A stretch of DNA of 64,000 nt from Enterocloster bolteae (lineage in GTDB: Bacteria > Bacillota > Clostridia > Lachnospirales > Lachnospiraceae), in the NCBI RefSeq assembly GCF_002234575.2, contig NZ_CP022464.2, positions 3,472,001 through 3,536,000 on the forward strand. The letters are read 5' to 3'. The position numbers and the translations under genes are program-made. A model generated the notes under the pieces. The model did no database searches, was not told the DNA's origin, and saw only the letters and a program-made list of their open reading frames with translations. Below are positions 8,381-16,174 of this stretch, piece by piece. The number at the start of each line of letters is the position of its first letter. Position 1 is the first letter of the stretch.

Positions 8381-8914
8381 ATGAAAAATGTGCTTATTAT
8401 TTCAGGTAGTCCCAGAAAAAAAGGGAATTCTCAAAGATTATGTGAAGAATTTAAAAAAGGAGCTGAGGATAAAGGAAACTCTGTGGAACTGATTCGGTTA
8501 GCAGAAAAGAAAATAGGATTTTGTAAAGCATGCGATGTTTGTATGAAAAATAATGGCACTTGTGTTCAGCAAGACGATATGGCTGAAGTTCTGGAATCTT
8601 TTAAAAAAGCAGATGTTCTGGTATTAGCAACACCTGTATATTTCTACGGTATTTGCGCTCAAATGAAAACATTTATTGACAGGACATATCCTATATGGCA
8701 GCATTTAGGAGAAAAAGAAGTTTATTATATTATTTCCGCCGGTCTGGGCGAAGACATAGTAAAACGTTCATTAGGTGATTTGGACGGTTTTGTCGAGCAT
8801 CTAGAAAAACATGAGATAAAAGGACGTATTTATGCAACGAATGTTATGGATGCAGGAAAAGTCTGTGGAACGCCTTACATAAATATAGCTTATCAAATGG
8901 GCTGCCATATATAA
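8381..8914 (+). CDS. Flavodoxin-fold NAD(P)H-dependent FMN oxidoreductase
   Basis: A 177-residue protein with the FMN-phosphate loop SGSPRKKGNS at residues ~8-17. Cys residues in CKACDVCMKNNGTCV and the second flavin contact ATPVYFYGICAQMKTFIDR follow. This matches the NADPH-dependent FMN reductase/multimeric flavodoxin WrbA-like family, often annotated as iron-sulfur flavoproteins when the Cys set is complete. It is transcribed from promoter repeat B and GGAGG precedes the ATG. The role is probably redox or quinone/nitro reduction; its presence in the immunity-type island is unexplained. Confidence 0.88.
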   Translation: MKNVLIISGSPRKKGNSQRLCEEFKKGAEDKGNSVELIRLAEKKIGFCKACDVCMKNNGTCVQQDDMAEVLESFKKADVLVLATPVYFYGICAQMKTFIDRTYPIWQHLGEKEVYYIISAGLGEDIVKRSLGDLDGFVEHLEKHEIKGRIYATNVMDAGKVCGTPYINIAYQMGCHI

Positions 8915-8920
8915 ACAGAG

Positions 8921-9052
8921 GGCTTCCTGTTCACAGAGACAGATTTAAGCCGCATGCCGGAGGCTAGATCTGACTCCCGTGATGAATGTCATTACTTGAT
9001 TGGCATATGGGACTATAGCGAACTTGGAAATCATAAAATGGACTTGGAGTGA
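8921..9052 (+). pseudogene. C-terminal remnant of the 23683-24150 family (copy 1)
   Basis: 44 codons ending in TGA translate to a stretch matching the end of the protein at 23683-24150: FTETDLSRMPEARSDSRDE here and LAETDLNRMLEAGSDSRDE there, followed by HYLIGIWDYSE against HYLIDIWNYSE. The first ~110 codons are absent. A third copy, also broken, is at 15456-15803. This fragment sits directly against the flavodoxin-like gene. Confidence 0.85.
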
Positions 9053-9057
9053 ATGAT

Positions 9058-9507
9058 ATGGGGATTTTCAAGAAAACTTTTAGGATGATTTTTAAGAAAA
9101 ATAATGGTAGTGAGAAGAAACATAATAATACGCTTGAAGAGGATATTCATTTGGCGTCAGATTGGGTGGTTAAAGCGCTAAATTCATCTGGCTACAAGGC
9201 AGACTATTCTTTAGAAAGCATGAAAGAAATCGACAGATTTTTTGATGAGCAGAGTTCCGAAACAGGGCTGCTTTCAAAAAACCGTGGTGAAATCTTATTT
9301 GGTCTAGCTTCATATATTGGAGAATCTGCTATCAAATTATATGGTGGAGAATGGAATACTGATGATAGCGACCCACAGGGAGAGATACATATTTCTGTCA
9401 AGTTAGCGGACGGTACTGTCATTTGGCCTGTTATCAGATGTATGAAACGATATGAACATGGGTCTGAAGAAAGTATTTATGCCTATCTTTTTGTTCTAAA
9501 TAGTTAA
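9058..9507 (+). CDS. Hypothetical protein, immunity-like
   Basis: 149 residues. I place the start at ATG 9058, with TTGGAG 9 bases upstream; a GTG at 9049 overlaps the preceding remnant. A basic N-terminus (GIFKKTFRMIFKKNN) is followed by a mixed alpha/beta protein with the stretches GEILFGLASYIGESAIKLYGGEWN and ADGTVIWPVIRCMKR. The pattern resembles small proteins found beside toxins, but I do not recognise a named family. There is no signal peptide or membrane helix. Confidence 0.6.
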   Translation: MGIFKKTFRMIFKKNNGSEKKHNNTLEEDIHLASDWVVKALNSSGYKADYSLESMKEIDRFFDEQSSETGLLSKNRGEILFGLASYIGESAIKLYGGEWNTDDSDPQGEIHISVKLADGTVIWPVIRCMKRYEHGSEESIYAYLFVLNS

Positions 9508-9614
9508 TTTGCCAGACGTCTCCCATCAAAAGTTAAGCTTTCCGATTCCTTCAGTAACCTAGAGAACGCGGCCATCTCCAGCACAAAACAAAGCTTTTAT
9601 CGGAGGACAGATTA

Positions 9615-10286
9615 ATGAAACGAATGGGTAAAATTATTATCGCCGGACTTTGTTTGGGACTGCCGTTACTCTTTGTAAAAATAGTATTTCAAATCCCAGA
9701 TGACTTATTTTGGAAGTATTATCTGATTTGCGGAGGAATCGCAGTTGTTGGCACAGCAGCATTCAACCTCCTCTACAACCGGCGTTATCTGAAAAAGATG
9801 CAGGCAGCCGTACATCTGTTGGAATCCAACCGCGCAGAGGAATACGTCACAGAAGTGGAGTCAATGCGCCGTCTCGCCAAAGGTCGCTTTGCAAACTGCA
9901 TGCTTACAATCAATTTGTCAGCAGGATACTGCAAACTCAAACAATATGACAAGGCTGCCGAACTATTGGAAAGCATATCAGATGTGAAACTGTCCGGTGA
10001 TTTAGAATTGGTTCATCGTCTCAATCTCTGCCTTTGTTACTTCTATCAAAAACAAACAGGCCGTGCAATGGCATTATACGAAAGCAGCCAAAGGATATTA
10101 AATCCATATCGAAGCAGCAAGTTATATGGGGGAAATATCGCTGTACTCGATATTTATGCAGCAATCGGCCATAAAGATTATGCCCGTACCGCAAAATTGC
10201 TGCAAACAGCCAGGAGCACATGGGATAATCCTCGTTTCTTAGATGACTATTGCTATTTGGAAGAAAACATTCATCAGACCCAATGA
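9615..10286 (+). CDS. Membrane-anchored TPR-like protein
   Basis: 223 residues. Two N-terminal hydrophobic segments (about residues 6-25 and 34-53) are followed by a basic stretch and a soluble helical domain with TPR character (LSAGYCKLKQYDKAAELLES, LNLCLCYFYQKQTGRAMALYES). GGAGGACAGATTA precedes the ATG. The TPR part would face the cytoplasm and could bind a protein partner. No known family is assigned. Similar two-helix TPR proteins occur in clostridial toxin-immunity loci, which is only suggestive. Confidence 0.65.
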   Translation: MKRMGKIIIAGLCLGLPLLFVKIVFQIPDDLFWKYYLICGGIAVVGTAAFNLLYNRRYLKKMQAAVHLLESNRAEEYVTEVESMRRLAKGRFANCMLTINLSAGYCKLKQYDKAAELLESISDVKLSGDLELVHRLNLCLCYFYQKQTGRAMALYESSQRILNPYRSSKLYGGNIAVLDIYAAIGHKDYARTAKLLQTARSTWDNPRFLDDYCYLEENIHQTQ

Positions 10287-10319
10287 CCTTGAATACAGTA
10301 ACAGGTGACGGTATGGTGA

Positions 10320-10452
10320 AGGAAATACATATCAAGGCAGGTCCAGAGAATCATTGGATGAATTATATAAAGCCCAGCAGATTGATGGTATTGTTTTAGA
10401 ACGGGACTGGGAATGTAGTGTCGTTAGCTGCGCCAAGGTATCGCGCAAATAA
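10320..10452 (+). pseudogene. Deleted, chimeric copy of the 24.93-25.7 kb segment
   Basis: Three short stretches match three places in the same order further right. GGAAATACATATCA equals 24931-24944, GGTCCAGAGAATCATTGGA equals the ribosome-binding region before the GNAT gene at 25061, and the rest (codons 10348-10452: SLDELYKAQQIDGIVLERDW) matches the C-terminus of the protein at 25438-25710 (SLDELYNAQQVDGIVLERDW). The intervening DNA is missing. The shared string AATCATTGGA probably served as a microhomology joint. Confidence 0.75.
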
Positions 10453-10513
10453 CCTTGGCCCCAGGAAACCGTTTCATCCGGGATATGCTATTTAATGAAA
10501 GGAATCACACAAT

Positions 10514-10861
10514 ATGGGAACGTTCAGAAAAATCATAGTAGACAATTCAGAATATATGTGGCTTTTCCGATATGACGATTATGATTATCAAAGGATTCCA
10601 TACCTATTGATAACTACAAAAGCGTTCCCCAAAGCTACCCTGCATATCAATTTCCCAATCAAGGATCACTTCCTGCTCAACAGCGGCCTCCCCGCGGTTT
10701 TTCAGAGACAGCGAGTGAGCATAAATTTAAACCAGCCATTGTTCGTTTCCCAGATAATACAACAGTGCAGTAAACAGATAGATTTCTCCAACCTGACCGG
10801 TTATCATTATCTGAATGGATTAGATATCTTAAAAACAATCGGTTATGAATTGTTTTGGTAA
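10514..10861 (+). CDS. Hypothetical protein
   Basis: 115 residues, soluble and rich in Tyr/Phe, with AAAGGA upstream of the ATG. It begins MGTFRKIIVDNSEYMWLFRY and continues with alternating beta-like and loop stretches. I do not recognise a family. It is one of the plus-strand island genes without a named relative; an immunity-type role is possible from its place only. Confidence 0.5.
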   Translation: MGTFRKIIVDNSEYMWLFRYDDYDYQRIPYLLITTKAFPKATLHINFPIKDHFLLNSGLPAVFQRQRVSINLNQPLFVSQIIQQCSKQIDFSNLTGYHYLNGLDILKTIGYELFW

Positions 10862-11005
10862 CTTTCAGTTCATATAGGCGTTAAGCAGGATTTTATTTGG
10901 TAACTTGTGTGACAGGCTAAAAGCGAAATGTGAGCTTCCTGAGTTGAATGGGATGATCAATCGGATGAAAAATCGGGGTTGATAAAGATAATGAGGTAAA
11001 AGTAA

Positions 11006-11563
11006 ATGAAAGAACTTGTCGGGGACAAATTCTATACAACTTTGTCTGAAAAATATAACGAACTTCTGCTTGACTATGTTTTGCTCAGTTGGGATGAGGA
11101 CTATCACGGGGCAGAATCTCACAAAAAAGCTGTAATTGAAGCAATATTGTCAATACTTAACACAAGGCATCGTGTAGGCAACAACATAAAACATCCTCTG
11201 TTTTATGTGCATGAATCAGACATGCGGTGTATTGAATGTGACGCAGGTGCGTTCTTTTATGAGGATAACAGAGGACGGTTTAATAAAGGAGTCTCTGAAA
11301 CGCCAGAGAAGATGAAAATGAACTATTGGCTTGCTTTTTCAGGGCCGCCTTATGGTATCCCCTACAGCAAAGAGGACTTTCGTAAAATCAATGATTCACT
11401 ATTTCCTATACTGTTTAGAAAGGATTTGGAGATATTTAGCTGGAATGATGATTTCTCAAATTATTTTGATGATGGTAAAGAATGGTGGGGAACTGCTCTT
11501 TGGAGTATATACGATAAATGGATGAACCGTTTCGTCATTATAGGAGCTTCATTGACAGACTAA
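11006..11563 (+). CDS. Hypothetical protein
   Basis: 185 residues, acidic, with GAGGTAAAAGTAA before the ATG. Aromatic-rich segments (MNYWLAFSGPPYGIPYS, KEWWGTALWSIYDKWMNRF) and several Asp/Glu-rich stretches are visible. There is no signal peptide or membrane helix, and the family is not recognised. The charge, size and location fit immunity proteins of nuclease-type toxins, which is inference. The 145-bp gap before it carries diverged copies of the island's short palindrome. Confidence 0.5.
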   Translation: MKELVGDKFYTTLSEKYNELLLDYVLLSWDEDYHGAESHKKAVIEAILSILNTRHRVGNNIKHPLFYVHESDMRCIECDAGAFFYEDNRGRFNKGVSETPEKMKMNYWLAFSGPPYGIPYSKEDFRKINDSLFPILFRKDLEIFSWNDDFSNYFDDGKEWWGTALWSIYDKWMNRFVIIGASLTD

Positions 11564-11721
11564 TAGCTTTAAGCCGGTGGTAATAATGTGCAGAATCAGC
11601 TAAAAGACAGGGTTTTCCATATCGTATGTTAGGGCAGCGTGAGGGTTTGTCCGTATGGTTGACGATCTGCCTGTGAACTAAATTCAACTATGTGAAAGAA
11701 GGTCTTTCGTGGATACACATG

Positions 11722-11882
11722 ATAGCCTGGGGCAAAGGGGCCTGGGAGATTTCATGCATGCAAAAAGGACCCAACGTATGGTTTTCACATACCTCAGGTC
11801 TATTATTTTTACTTTTTCAGCCCCAAAACAGCACATATATAACAGAAATCAGCCTCCCGGCCCTCTGTCTCCTGCTTTTAAT
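11722..11882. mobile_element. Scar of fused Tn7-like ends (with bidirectional terminator)
   Basis: The left two thirds (11722-~11830) match the inside of the right end of the 28841-29292 element, including the hairpin terminator (GGACC...GTATG...CATAC...AGGTC). The last ~50 bases (GCACATATATAACAG then CCTCCCGGCCCTCTG) match the inside of that element's left end. The terminal repeats themselves are missing and the joint is at CCCCAAAA, a short string present in both ends. This is what would remain if two tandem elements lost their abutting ends. Apart from this scar, the gap 11564-11950 holds nothing recognisable. Confidence 0.7.
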
Positions 11883-11950
11883 TGCCGGATTAGGAAAAAC
11901 ACACTGGAAGGACCGCTTGCAAAGAAAAACGGCAGGAACGCCGTCTTTTT

Positions 11951-12252
11951 TCATGTTCTTGCATGTTGAACCGACAAGAAATAATCCCATGTACAATAGG
12001 TATCGTCATGTTCTACCTGGATTGAATAGCCTGCACACGCCAGGTATTGGTTGCAAAGCCCCATTTTTTCTTCCAGGTTATCCCGTTCATCTATATCTAC
12101 ATATATATCCAATCTTCCTCTTCCAGAAAATCCTCAAACTCCCACTGCTCTTTAATTCCAAGCATCAGGTCAACCGTTGGTTTCTGGGTCCGGTAGAGTT
12201 CCATATAATCCTTTGCTGTAAAAATAGCCTGAATGCGCTGTTTTTCAACCAT
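11951..12252 (-). pseudogene. Hypothetical gene with a frameshift
   Basis: The ATG at 12252 (GGAGG/GAAGG upstream) opens a 51-codon frame, MVEKQRIQAIFTAKDYMEL to EEEDWIYM, ending at 12098. In another frame the protein continues sensibly from the same place: VDIDERDNLEEKMGLCNQYL, then AGYSIQVEHDDTYCTWDYF, to a stop at 11951. Together they would give a ~100-residue acidic protein. The break falls in a TATATATGTAGATATAG run, a likely slip site. A sequencing error cannot be excluded. It is the last gene of a minus-strand group with 12328-12516 and 12563-13033. Confidence 0.6.
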
Positions 12253-12327
12253 ATCCTTCGTTTATCCTCCATTATCCATGGCAAATAGCCTGGGGTTTGT
12301 ATGCCCTTGTATATCCGGAAACCCAGG

Positions 12328-12516
12328 TCAAACGCCAAAATGTATCATATATTTCTCCCTAAAGATTGCCTCGCATATTTTAACAGCCAGGGCTGCCAGC
12401 TGCTCACCCCTGTTCATCCTTCTATCCGCTATCACTATCTCCTGGAATGCGGGGAGGGATTCCGGCAGTATCAGGGTAATGCCCCACCTTGCGAGCCCAA
12501 AATACGCCCTTGCCAT
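12328..12516 (-). CDS. Small hypothetical protein
   Basis: 62 residues from the ATG at 12516, which has a very strong GGGGAGG eight bases upstream. Helical, with LPESLPAFQEIVIADRRMNRGEQ split over its centre and a basic C-terminus. The frame can be extended to 12660, but that would overlap the upstream gene without a start signal. It lies between the Cys-rich gene upstream and a frameshifted gene downstream, probably one transcript. Function unknown. Confidence 0.55.
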   Translation of the reverse strand: MARAYFGLARWGITLILPESLPAFQEIVIADRRMNRGEQLAALAVKICEAIFREKYMIHFGV

Positions 12517-12562
12517 GCCCGCACCTCCCCTATATACTCTGTTTATGTGTCCTGTTCCTCTT

Positions 12563-13033
12563 TTATCCATATGGATACTCAGGCTCGATTTCATGATGCA
12601 CATTAAACGGCTCAAGCCTGCCGAGCATTTTCCATATATCATAGGCACTCCCGGCCGCAATCAGGTTCCGCTTCTGCATCAATGCCCGTTTTGCCTGGAG
12701 ATAATTCACATTCATGACCTTTGCATATGCCTTGATTTCCTCCAGGCTGCAATCATCACCTCTTAAAACCATATATAAATGGTATACTGTAGTATCTGAG
12801 TGAATCGGACTGAAGGAAGTCACAGCCTCCCCCAGATTTTCAAAACAGGAAAGGAAAACAGCTTCTGGTAATACAATTGTTTCCCCCAGGTTGTCCGTCA
12901 CTTTCATAGCGTCAATTATATAATCAAATGCGTAATCCAATCCAACCGTGAAAATTCCATATGGAGGCAGCCGGCGGCAAGCACACATCGGGCAACGGAC
13001 ACATTCAAATAAAGACTTACCATCATATCCCAT
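12563..13033 (-). CDS. Hypothetical protein with N-terminal four-Cys cluster
   Basis: 156 residues from the ATG at 13033. The N-terminus holds CVRCPMCAC within the first 20 residues, a possible metal site. A mixed alpha/beta domain follows and the C-terminus ends EIEPEYPYG. The last ~39 residues recur in the remnant at 4424-4543, so the island once carried two copies. No family recognised. It is preceded on the same strand by another gene remnant (13054-13211). Confidence 0.55.
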   Translation of the reverse strand: MGYDGKSLFECVRCPMCACRRLPPYGIFTVGLDYAFDYIIDAMKVTDNLGETIVLPEAVFLSCFENLGEAVTSFSPIHSDTTVYHLYMVLRGDDCSLEEIKAYAKVMNVNYLQAKRALMQKRNLIAAGSAYDIWKMLGRLEPFNVHHEIEPEYPYG

Positions 13034-13053
13034 CTGTCTGACGCGCCCCCTTA

Positions 13054-13211
13054 TCAATCCTTATCAAACCACGCAACCAGCTCCATTGTGTTCTTGGGCT
13101 TGGAGCCATCGTAATAGTTCACGTCCTCTGTAATCCCGCCTTCCTCGTTGCTTGGCTCTTTCTCCAAGTTCATGGCGTATGAGGTTCCACCAAAATCAAG
13201 GGCTTTCTTCC
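13054..13211 (-). pseudogene. C-terminal fragment of an unknown gene
   Basis: About 51 codons ending in TGA read KKALDFGGTSYAMNLEKEPS, then NEEGGITEDVNYYDG and a tail MELVAWFDKD. An in-frame stop lies just upstream and no start signal is present, so it looks like the surviving end of a larger acidic protein. The original gene is not recognised. Confidence 0.5.
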
Positions 13212-13236
13212 CCTTTCACAATCCACATTCATTAAA

Positions 13237-13920
13237 TTATATCGCTTCCCCAACGCCTTCCAGGACGGACATCAGGCTTGCATATGAGGCTTCACTTGCC
13301 GCCCCATAAAGCATCTGCAGTTCCCCGTCCCCATGCAGTTCCCAGTCTCCACAGTCCATGACGGCCACCATATTGTCCGGCTCATTGCTATAGAGGGTAA
13401 TACGCATGCCGCAAAGCCAGTTTGTTATTTCAAAAGGAAGCTTCGTGAGCTTAGACTGAATCAGCCCCAGCTCCTCCTCTGTCAACCAGTAGAATTCTTC
13501 CGGATTGCATTCAAAGGTAAAAACACACTCATAAGCCAGTGCGGCAGACAGGAACTCACTGGTCGTGGGCGCGCAAAGGGTCCAGTTTTTATCATCCTCC
13601 GTTACATAAACCGGAGGGTCCGGCAGCATCAAATCCTCCCTGCGGATTCCGGCCCGGCATACTCCCTGGTTCTCATTCAGAAGAATCAAGTATTCCGGTT
13701 CCCACAGCCATTCCCACTTCTGGAAATGTTCTGGCAGTATCCATATGTCCTGAACACAGTGGAACGCCTTTGTCCGCCCGGCGGCACGGTAATAATCCTC
13801 CAATACCTGCGGCAGAGCGCCGAATAGCTCCTTCAAATATACAATTTCATTCTCCGTATACCCCTCCAATGTATCCACTGCATAAAGCGGCTTGAACATC
13901 TCCCAAAAAGCCGATATCAT
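13237..13920 (-). CDS. SUKH/SMI1-KNR4-like immunity protein
   Basis: 227 residues; GGAGGATATT precedes the ATG. The N-terminal half has the SUKH arrangement: YTENEIVYLKELFGALPQVL, then YYRAAGRTKAF, then an aromatic loop (HFQKWEWLWEPEYLILLNEN) and GVCRAGIRREDL. SUKH proteins are among the commonest immunity proteins of bacterial polymorphic toxins, where they bind and neutralise diverse nuclease and other effectors. No toxin gene is nearby, so this would be an orphan immunity gene. It is co-transcribed with the gene upstream (17-base gap). Confidence 0.75.
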   Translation of the reverse strand: MISAFWEMFKPLYAVDTLEGYTENEIVYLKELFGALPQVLEDYYRAAGRTKAFHCVQDIWILPEHFQKWEWLWEPEYLILLNENQGVCRAGIRREDLMLPDPPVYVTEDDKNWTLCAPTTSEFLSAALAYECVFTFECNPEEFYWLTEEELGLIQSKLTKLPFEITNWLCGMRITLYSNEPDNMVAVMDCGDWELHGDGELQMLYGAASEASYASLMSVLEGVGEAI

Positions 13921-13937
13921 AATATCCTCCTCATTTT

Positions 13938-14567
13938 CTATTCATTGTCAGCTCCTGTACGCCGAAATAGGAGCCCCTTCTTCCCCTCGGTTATGGGCTG
14001 GATATCATATATGGAATCTTCATAGCAAGCCCTTGAGTCCTCCACGATAGCAAAAGGCCAGGCGTTCGGGAATCCTCCCTGTGCCAGTTCCGCAAGGCCG
14101 GCTGAGTCATCCTCAATTTCCAAGCCCGTCTGTATGGCCCTGACAGGAGGGAATTGCCATATCCTTTTGGAGAATCCCAGAAGTTCCTCAATTCTTTCTT
14201 CCTTGAATCTGACTGGATATCCTTCCGCCAGGACATCTGATTCCGGTATGATGATTTCATGGGTAAACTCCCCGTCCTCTGGGTAATTGTTCATCCAGAA
14301 CCCCCGCACCTCGGAATAACCGCCAAACTTATATATCACCTGCTTATAATCGTGTGAATGGTGCTCCGTGAACCCAAGGTTAAAATCCTCTTCCAGCTTC
14401 CGTTGGTTCCATTCGGTGGTCTCTTCCAATGAATCCTCCTCAAATCCCCAATAGCCTGATTGGAATTTCATTGCCGCTTCATCAAGCAAGGCATAGAAAT
14501 CCTTCACAAATGTGGGATAAAGCTTATCCCTTCTGAACTGGACTGATAGATTGAAATACGCCGGCAT
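13938..14567 (-). CDS. Hypothetical protein, immunity-like
   Basis: 209 residues, acidic, with GGGAGGAAGCGGT before the ATG. It starts MPAYFNLSVQFRRDKLYP and contains FKEERIEELLGFSKRIWQFP and FGGYSEVRGFWMNNYPEDGE. No membrane segment is visible. I do not recognise a family. It is the first gene of a two-gene unit with the SUKH-like gene, facing away from promoter repeat copy C. That pairing supports, but does not prove, a role in toxin immunity. Confidence 0.55.
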   Translation of the reverse strand: MPAYFNLSVQFRRDKLYPTFVKDFYALLDEAAMKFQSGYWGFEEDSLEETTEWNQRKLEEDFNLGFTEHHSHDYKQVIYKFGGYSEVRGFWMNNYPEDGEFTHEIIIPESDVLAEGYPVRFKEERIEELLGFSKRIWQFPPVRAIQTGLEIEDDSAGLAELAQGGFPNAWPFAIVEDSRACYEDSIYDIQPITEGKKGLLFRRTGADNE

Positions 14568-14593
14568 ACCGCTTCCTCCCTCTCGTTCATGGG

Positions 14594-14725
14594 ATAAATT
14601 ATATCATACGGCAAGTATATGCGGCAACTGGCAGATGGGTGGGGAAACTGTTGTGGAATCCGAATGTACATGCTATACTTTTATAAGCTGATAGCGCCAT
14701 ATAAACAAATCGGAATTTGTGGAGA
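14594..14725 (+). promoter_or_regulatory. Promoter repeat, copy C
   Basis: Third copy of the ~95-bp repeat. The -35 TTGTGG is at 14651-14656, followed by a 17-base spacer and the extended -10 with TATACT at 14674-14679. The match to copy B extends downstream through TTATAAGC-GATAGCG and AAATCGGAATTTGTGGAG. No intact start codon follows; it now leads into a gene remnant. Confidence 0.78.
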
Positions 14726-14858
14726 TTCAGACGATACTGGTGGATTTTATCTCATAATATTTCATGATAAAGAGCAATTACTTTATTGGGACATAACAGA
14801 AGCTGGAATATTACAGCAAATTATAAATGATGATTTTGAAATTGAATGGTTTGCATGA
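14700..14858 (+). pseudogene. C-terminal gene remnant behind promoter repeat C
   Basis: The readable part is DSDDTGGFYLIIFHDKEQLL, then YWDITEAGILQQIIND to a TGA. The frame runs back through the promoter repeat, which cannot be coding, so the true start has been lost. It looks like the end of a small island protein. No relative recognised. Confidence 0.5.
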
Positions 14859-14900
14859 TTTTCGCTCTTGCCGAAGTACCAGGCCAATCTTAGTCTTGTA

Positions 14901-14946
14901 AATTCCAGTTTGTCAGACAAACGCAAAAAATGAAAAAATCAGAAGT
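14901..14946 (+). repeat. Island palindrome (AATTCCAGTTTGT type)
   Basis: AATTCCAGTTTGT-cag-ACAAACG followed by AAATCAGAAGTT. It is one of at least seven related short inverted-repeat elements placed between island genes; the best-preserved are at 17661 and 18288. It lies directly upstream of the HEAT-repeat gene's ribosome binding site. Confidence 0.6.
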
Positions 14947-14959
14947 TAGAGGGATAGCC

Positions 14960-15397
14960 ATGAAAGAAAATATTACAGCAACGTTGACGGGAAAAGACGA
15001 TAAATATGCTTGTGCTCTTGCCGATAAAATCATATCAGAAAGTTTAGAAACCGATGAATGGTATGAATATTTTGATGACTTTGCCTCTTTGCTTAATTAT
15101 CCAAAATCATTAGTGAGAAATCGAGCATTGTATATCCTTGCGGCAAATGCTCAATGGGATGACGAAAATCGTTTCGACTTGATAATTTCTGATTTTCTTG
15201 CACATATAACGGATGAAAAGCCAATCACAGCCAGACAGTGCATAAAGGCTCTTGCACAGGTTGGTTCAGCAAAGCCACAATATATACCAGTAATATTATC
15301 ATGTTTGCGGAGTGCAGATTTATCGAAATACAAGGACAGTATGCGTCCGCTGATTGAAAAAGACATAGCTGAAACAGAAAAGAAATTGACAACGTAA
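14960..15397 (+). CDS. HEAT-repeat protein (often mis-annotated SufBD-like)
   Basis: 145 residues from ATG 14960 (AGAGGGA upstream). All-helical, with HEAT-type repeats: YPKSLVRNRALYILAANAQW, then ITARQCIKALAQVGSAKPQY and PVILSCLRSADLSKY. Short HEAT proteins of this kind are frequent in immunity gene clusters and act as protein-binding scaffolds. No catalytic residues are visible. It sits behind one palindrome copy and before a decayed gene. Confidence 0.65.
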   Translation: MKENITATLTGKDDKYACALADKIISESLETDEWYEYFDDFASLLNYPKSLVRNRALYILAANAQWDDENRFDLIISDFLAHITDEKPITARQCIKALAQVGSAKPQYIPVILSCLRSADLSKYKDSMRPLIEKDIAETEKKLTT

Positions 15398-15455
15398 CTT
15401 CCAGTTTGTAGGGGAGCTGATCAACACAAAAAATCAGAATAAGACAGATAATGGA

Positions 15456-15803
15456 ATGACCGAATGCCAGAAACTAATTGCATATAAACAGACTGAACAA
15501 TTATGGGACTGAATGAAAATCCGCGCTTAAGCGAAATGTTTTCCGCCTATGTCTCCACCTATGGAAATGATATAGCGCCATACAGCAGATTATCGTGCTG
15601 TTCCCCGGCAGAAACAGTTTATTCCTGGCTTTAAGCTGTTAGACTTACGGCTTGCAGTCCCCTCCTTGTGGATGCATGATGGAAATACAAGGGGCTTCCT
15701 GCTCGCTGAAACAGATTTGAGCCGCATGCTGGAGGCCAGTTCTGATTCCCGCGATGAATATCATTACTTGATTGACATATGGGACTATAATGAACATAGG
15801 TGA
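15456..15803 (+). pseudogene. Decayed copy of the 23683-24150 gene (copy 2)
   Basis: It starts like the intact gene (MTECQKLIAYKQT) and ends like it (SSDSRDEYHYLIDIWDYNEH). Two internal deletions remove the codons corresponding to ~23722-23789 and ~23908-23977 and bring in stops. The second deletion joins two GGCT strings, suggesting slippage between short repeats. Together with 8921-9052 this makes three copies of the gene in the island, one intact. Confidence 0.85.
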
Positions 15804-15834
15804 CTTTTTAAATCGGAAGCTATGGGAGAATGAC

Positions 15835-16086
15835 ATGATGAGTGATAGAGTCATATTGATTGATAATATTGATGAAATCCATACTACTGAAATGGGCGCT
15901 GACAGAATCAGACGGAATCTGAAATTAGAAAATGTTGACGTGGTTGAATATTGTAAGGACAAAATTATGGATGAAAATTGCCATATATACCGGCAGGGCA
16001 AAAATTGGTACTGCGAAATTGACAGTGTAAAGATAACCGTCAACTATTATAGTTATACGATTATTACTGCACACATCATAAAATAA
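15835..16086 (+). CDS. DUF3781-like protein
   Basis: 83 residues from ATG 15835, with GGGAGA upstream; the frame extends to 15772 but that part is the tail of the preceding pseudogene. The pattern IHTTEMGADRIRRNLKL, then GKNWYCEIDSVKITVNYYSY and TIITAH, is that of DUF3781, a short family widespread in Firmicutes. Function unknown. Small size and location fit the other accessory genes here. Confidence 0.75.
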   Translation: MMSDRVILIDNIDEIHTTEMGADRIRRNLKLENVDVVEYCKDKIMDENCHIYRQGKNWYCEIDSVKITVNYYSYTIITAHIIK

Positions 16087-16174
16087 CTCCCAATTTTTCG
16101 TATAAAAGTGGGAAACAGATGCGATTCCGGGGCATCTGCATTTCCTAATATTTTTCTATAGAAAGGATACAGCT

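Noticed and set aside
11692..12288. 198-residue plus-strand protein
   Set aside because: Runs through the transposon-end scar and its terminator and is antisense to the frameshifted minus-strand gene; no ribosome binding site.
14619..14700. True N-terminus of the 79-residue frame
   Set aside because: These codons overlap the conserved promoter repeat, including the -35 and -10 boxes, so they are not coding.
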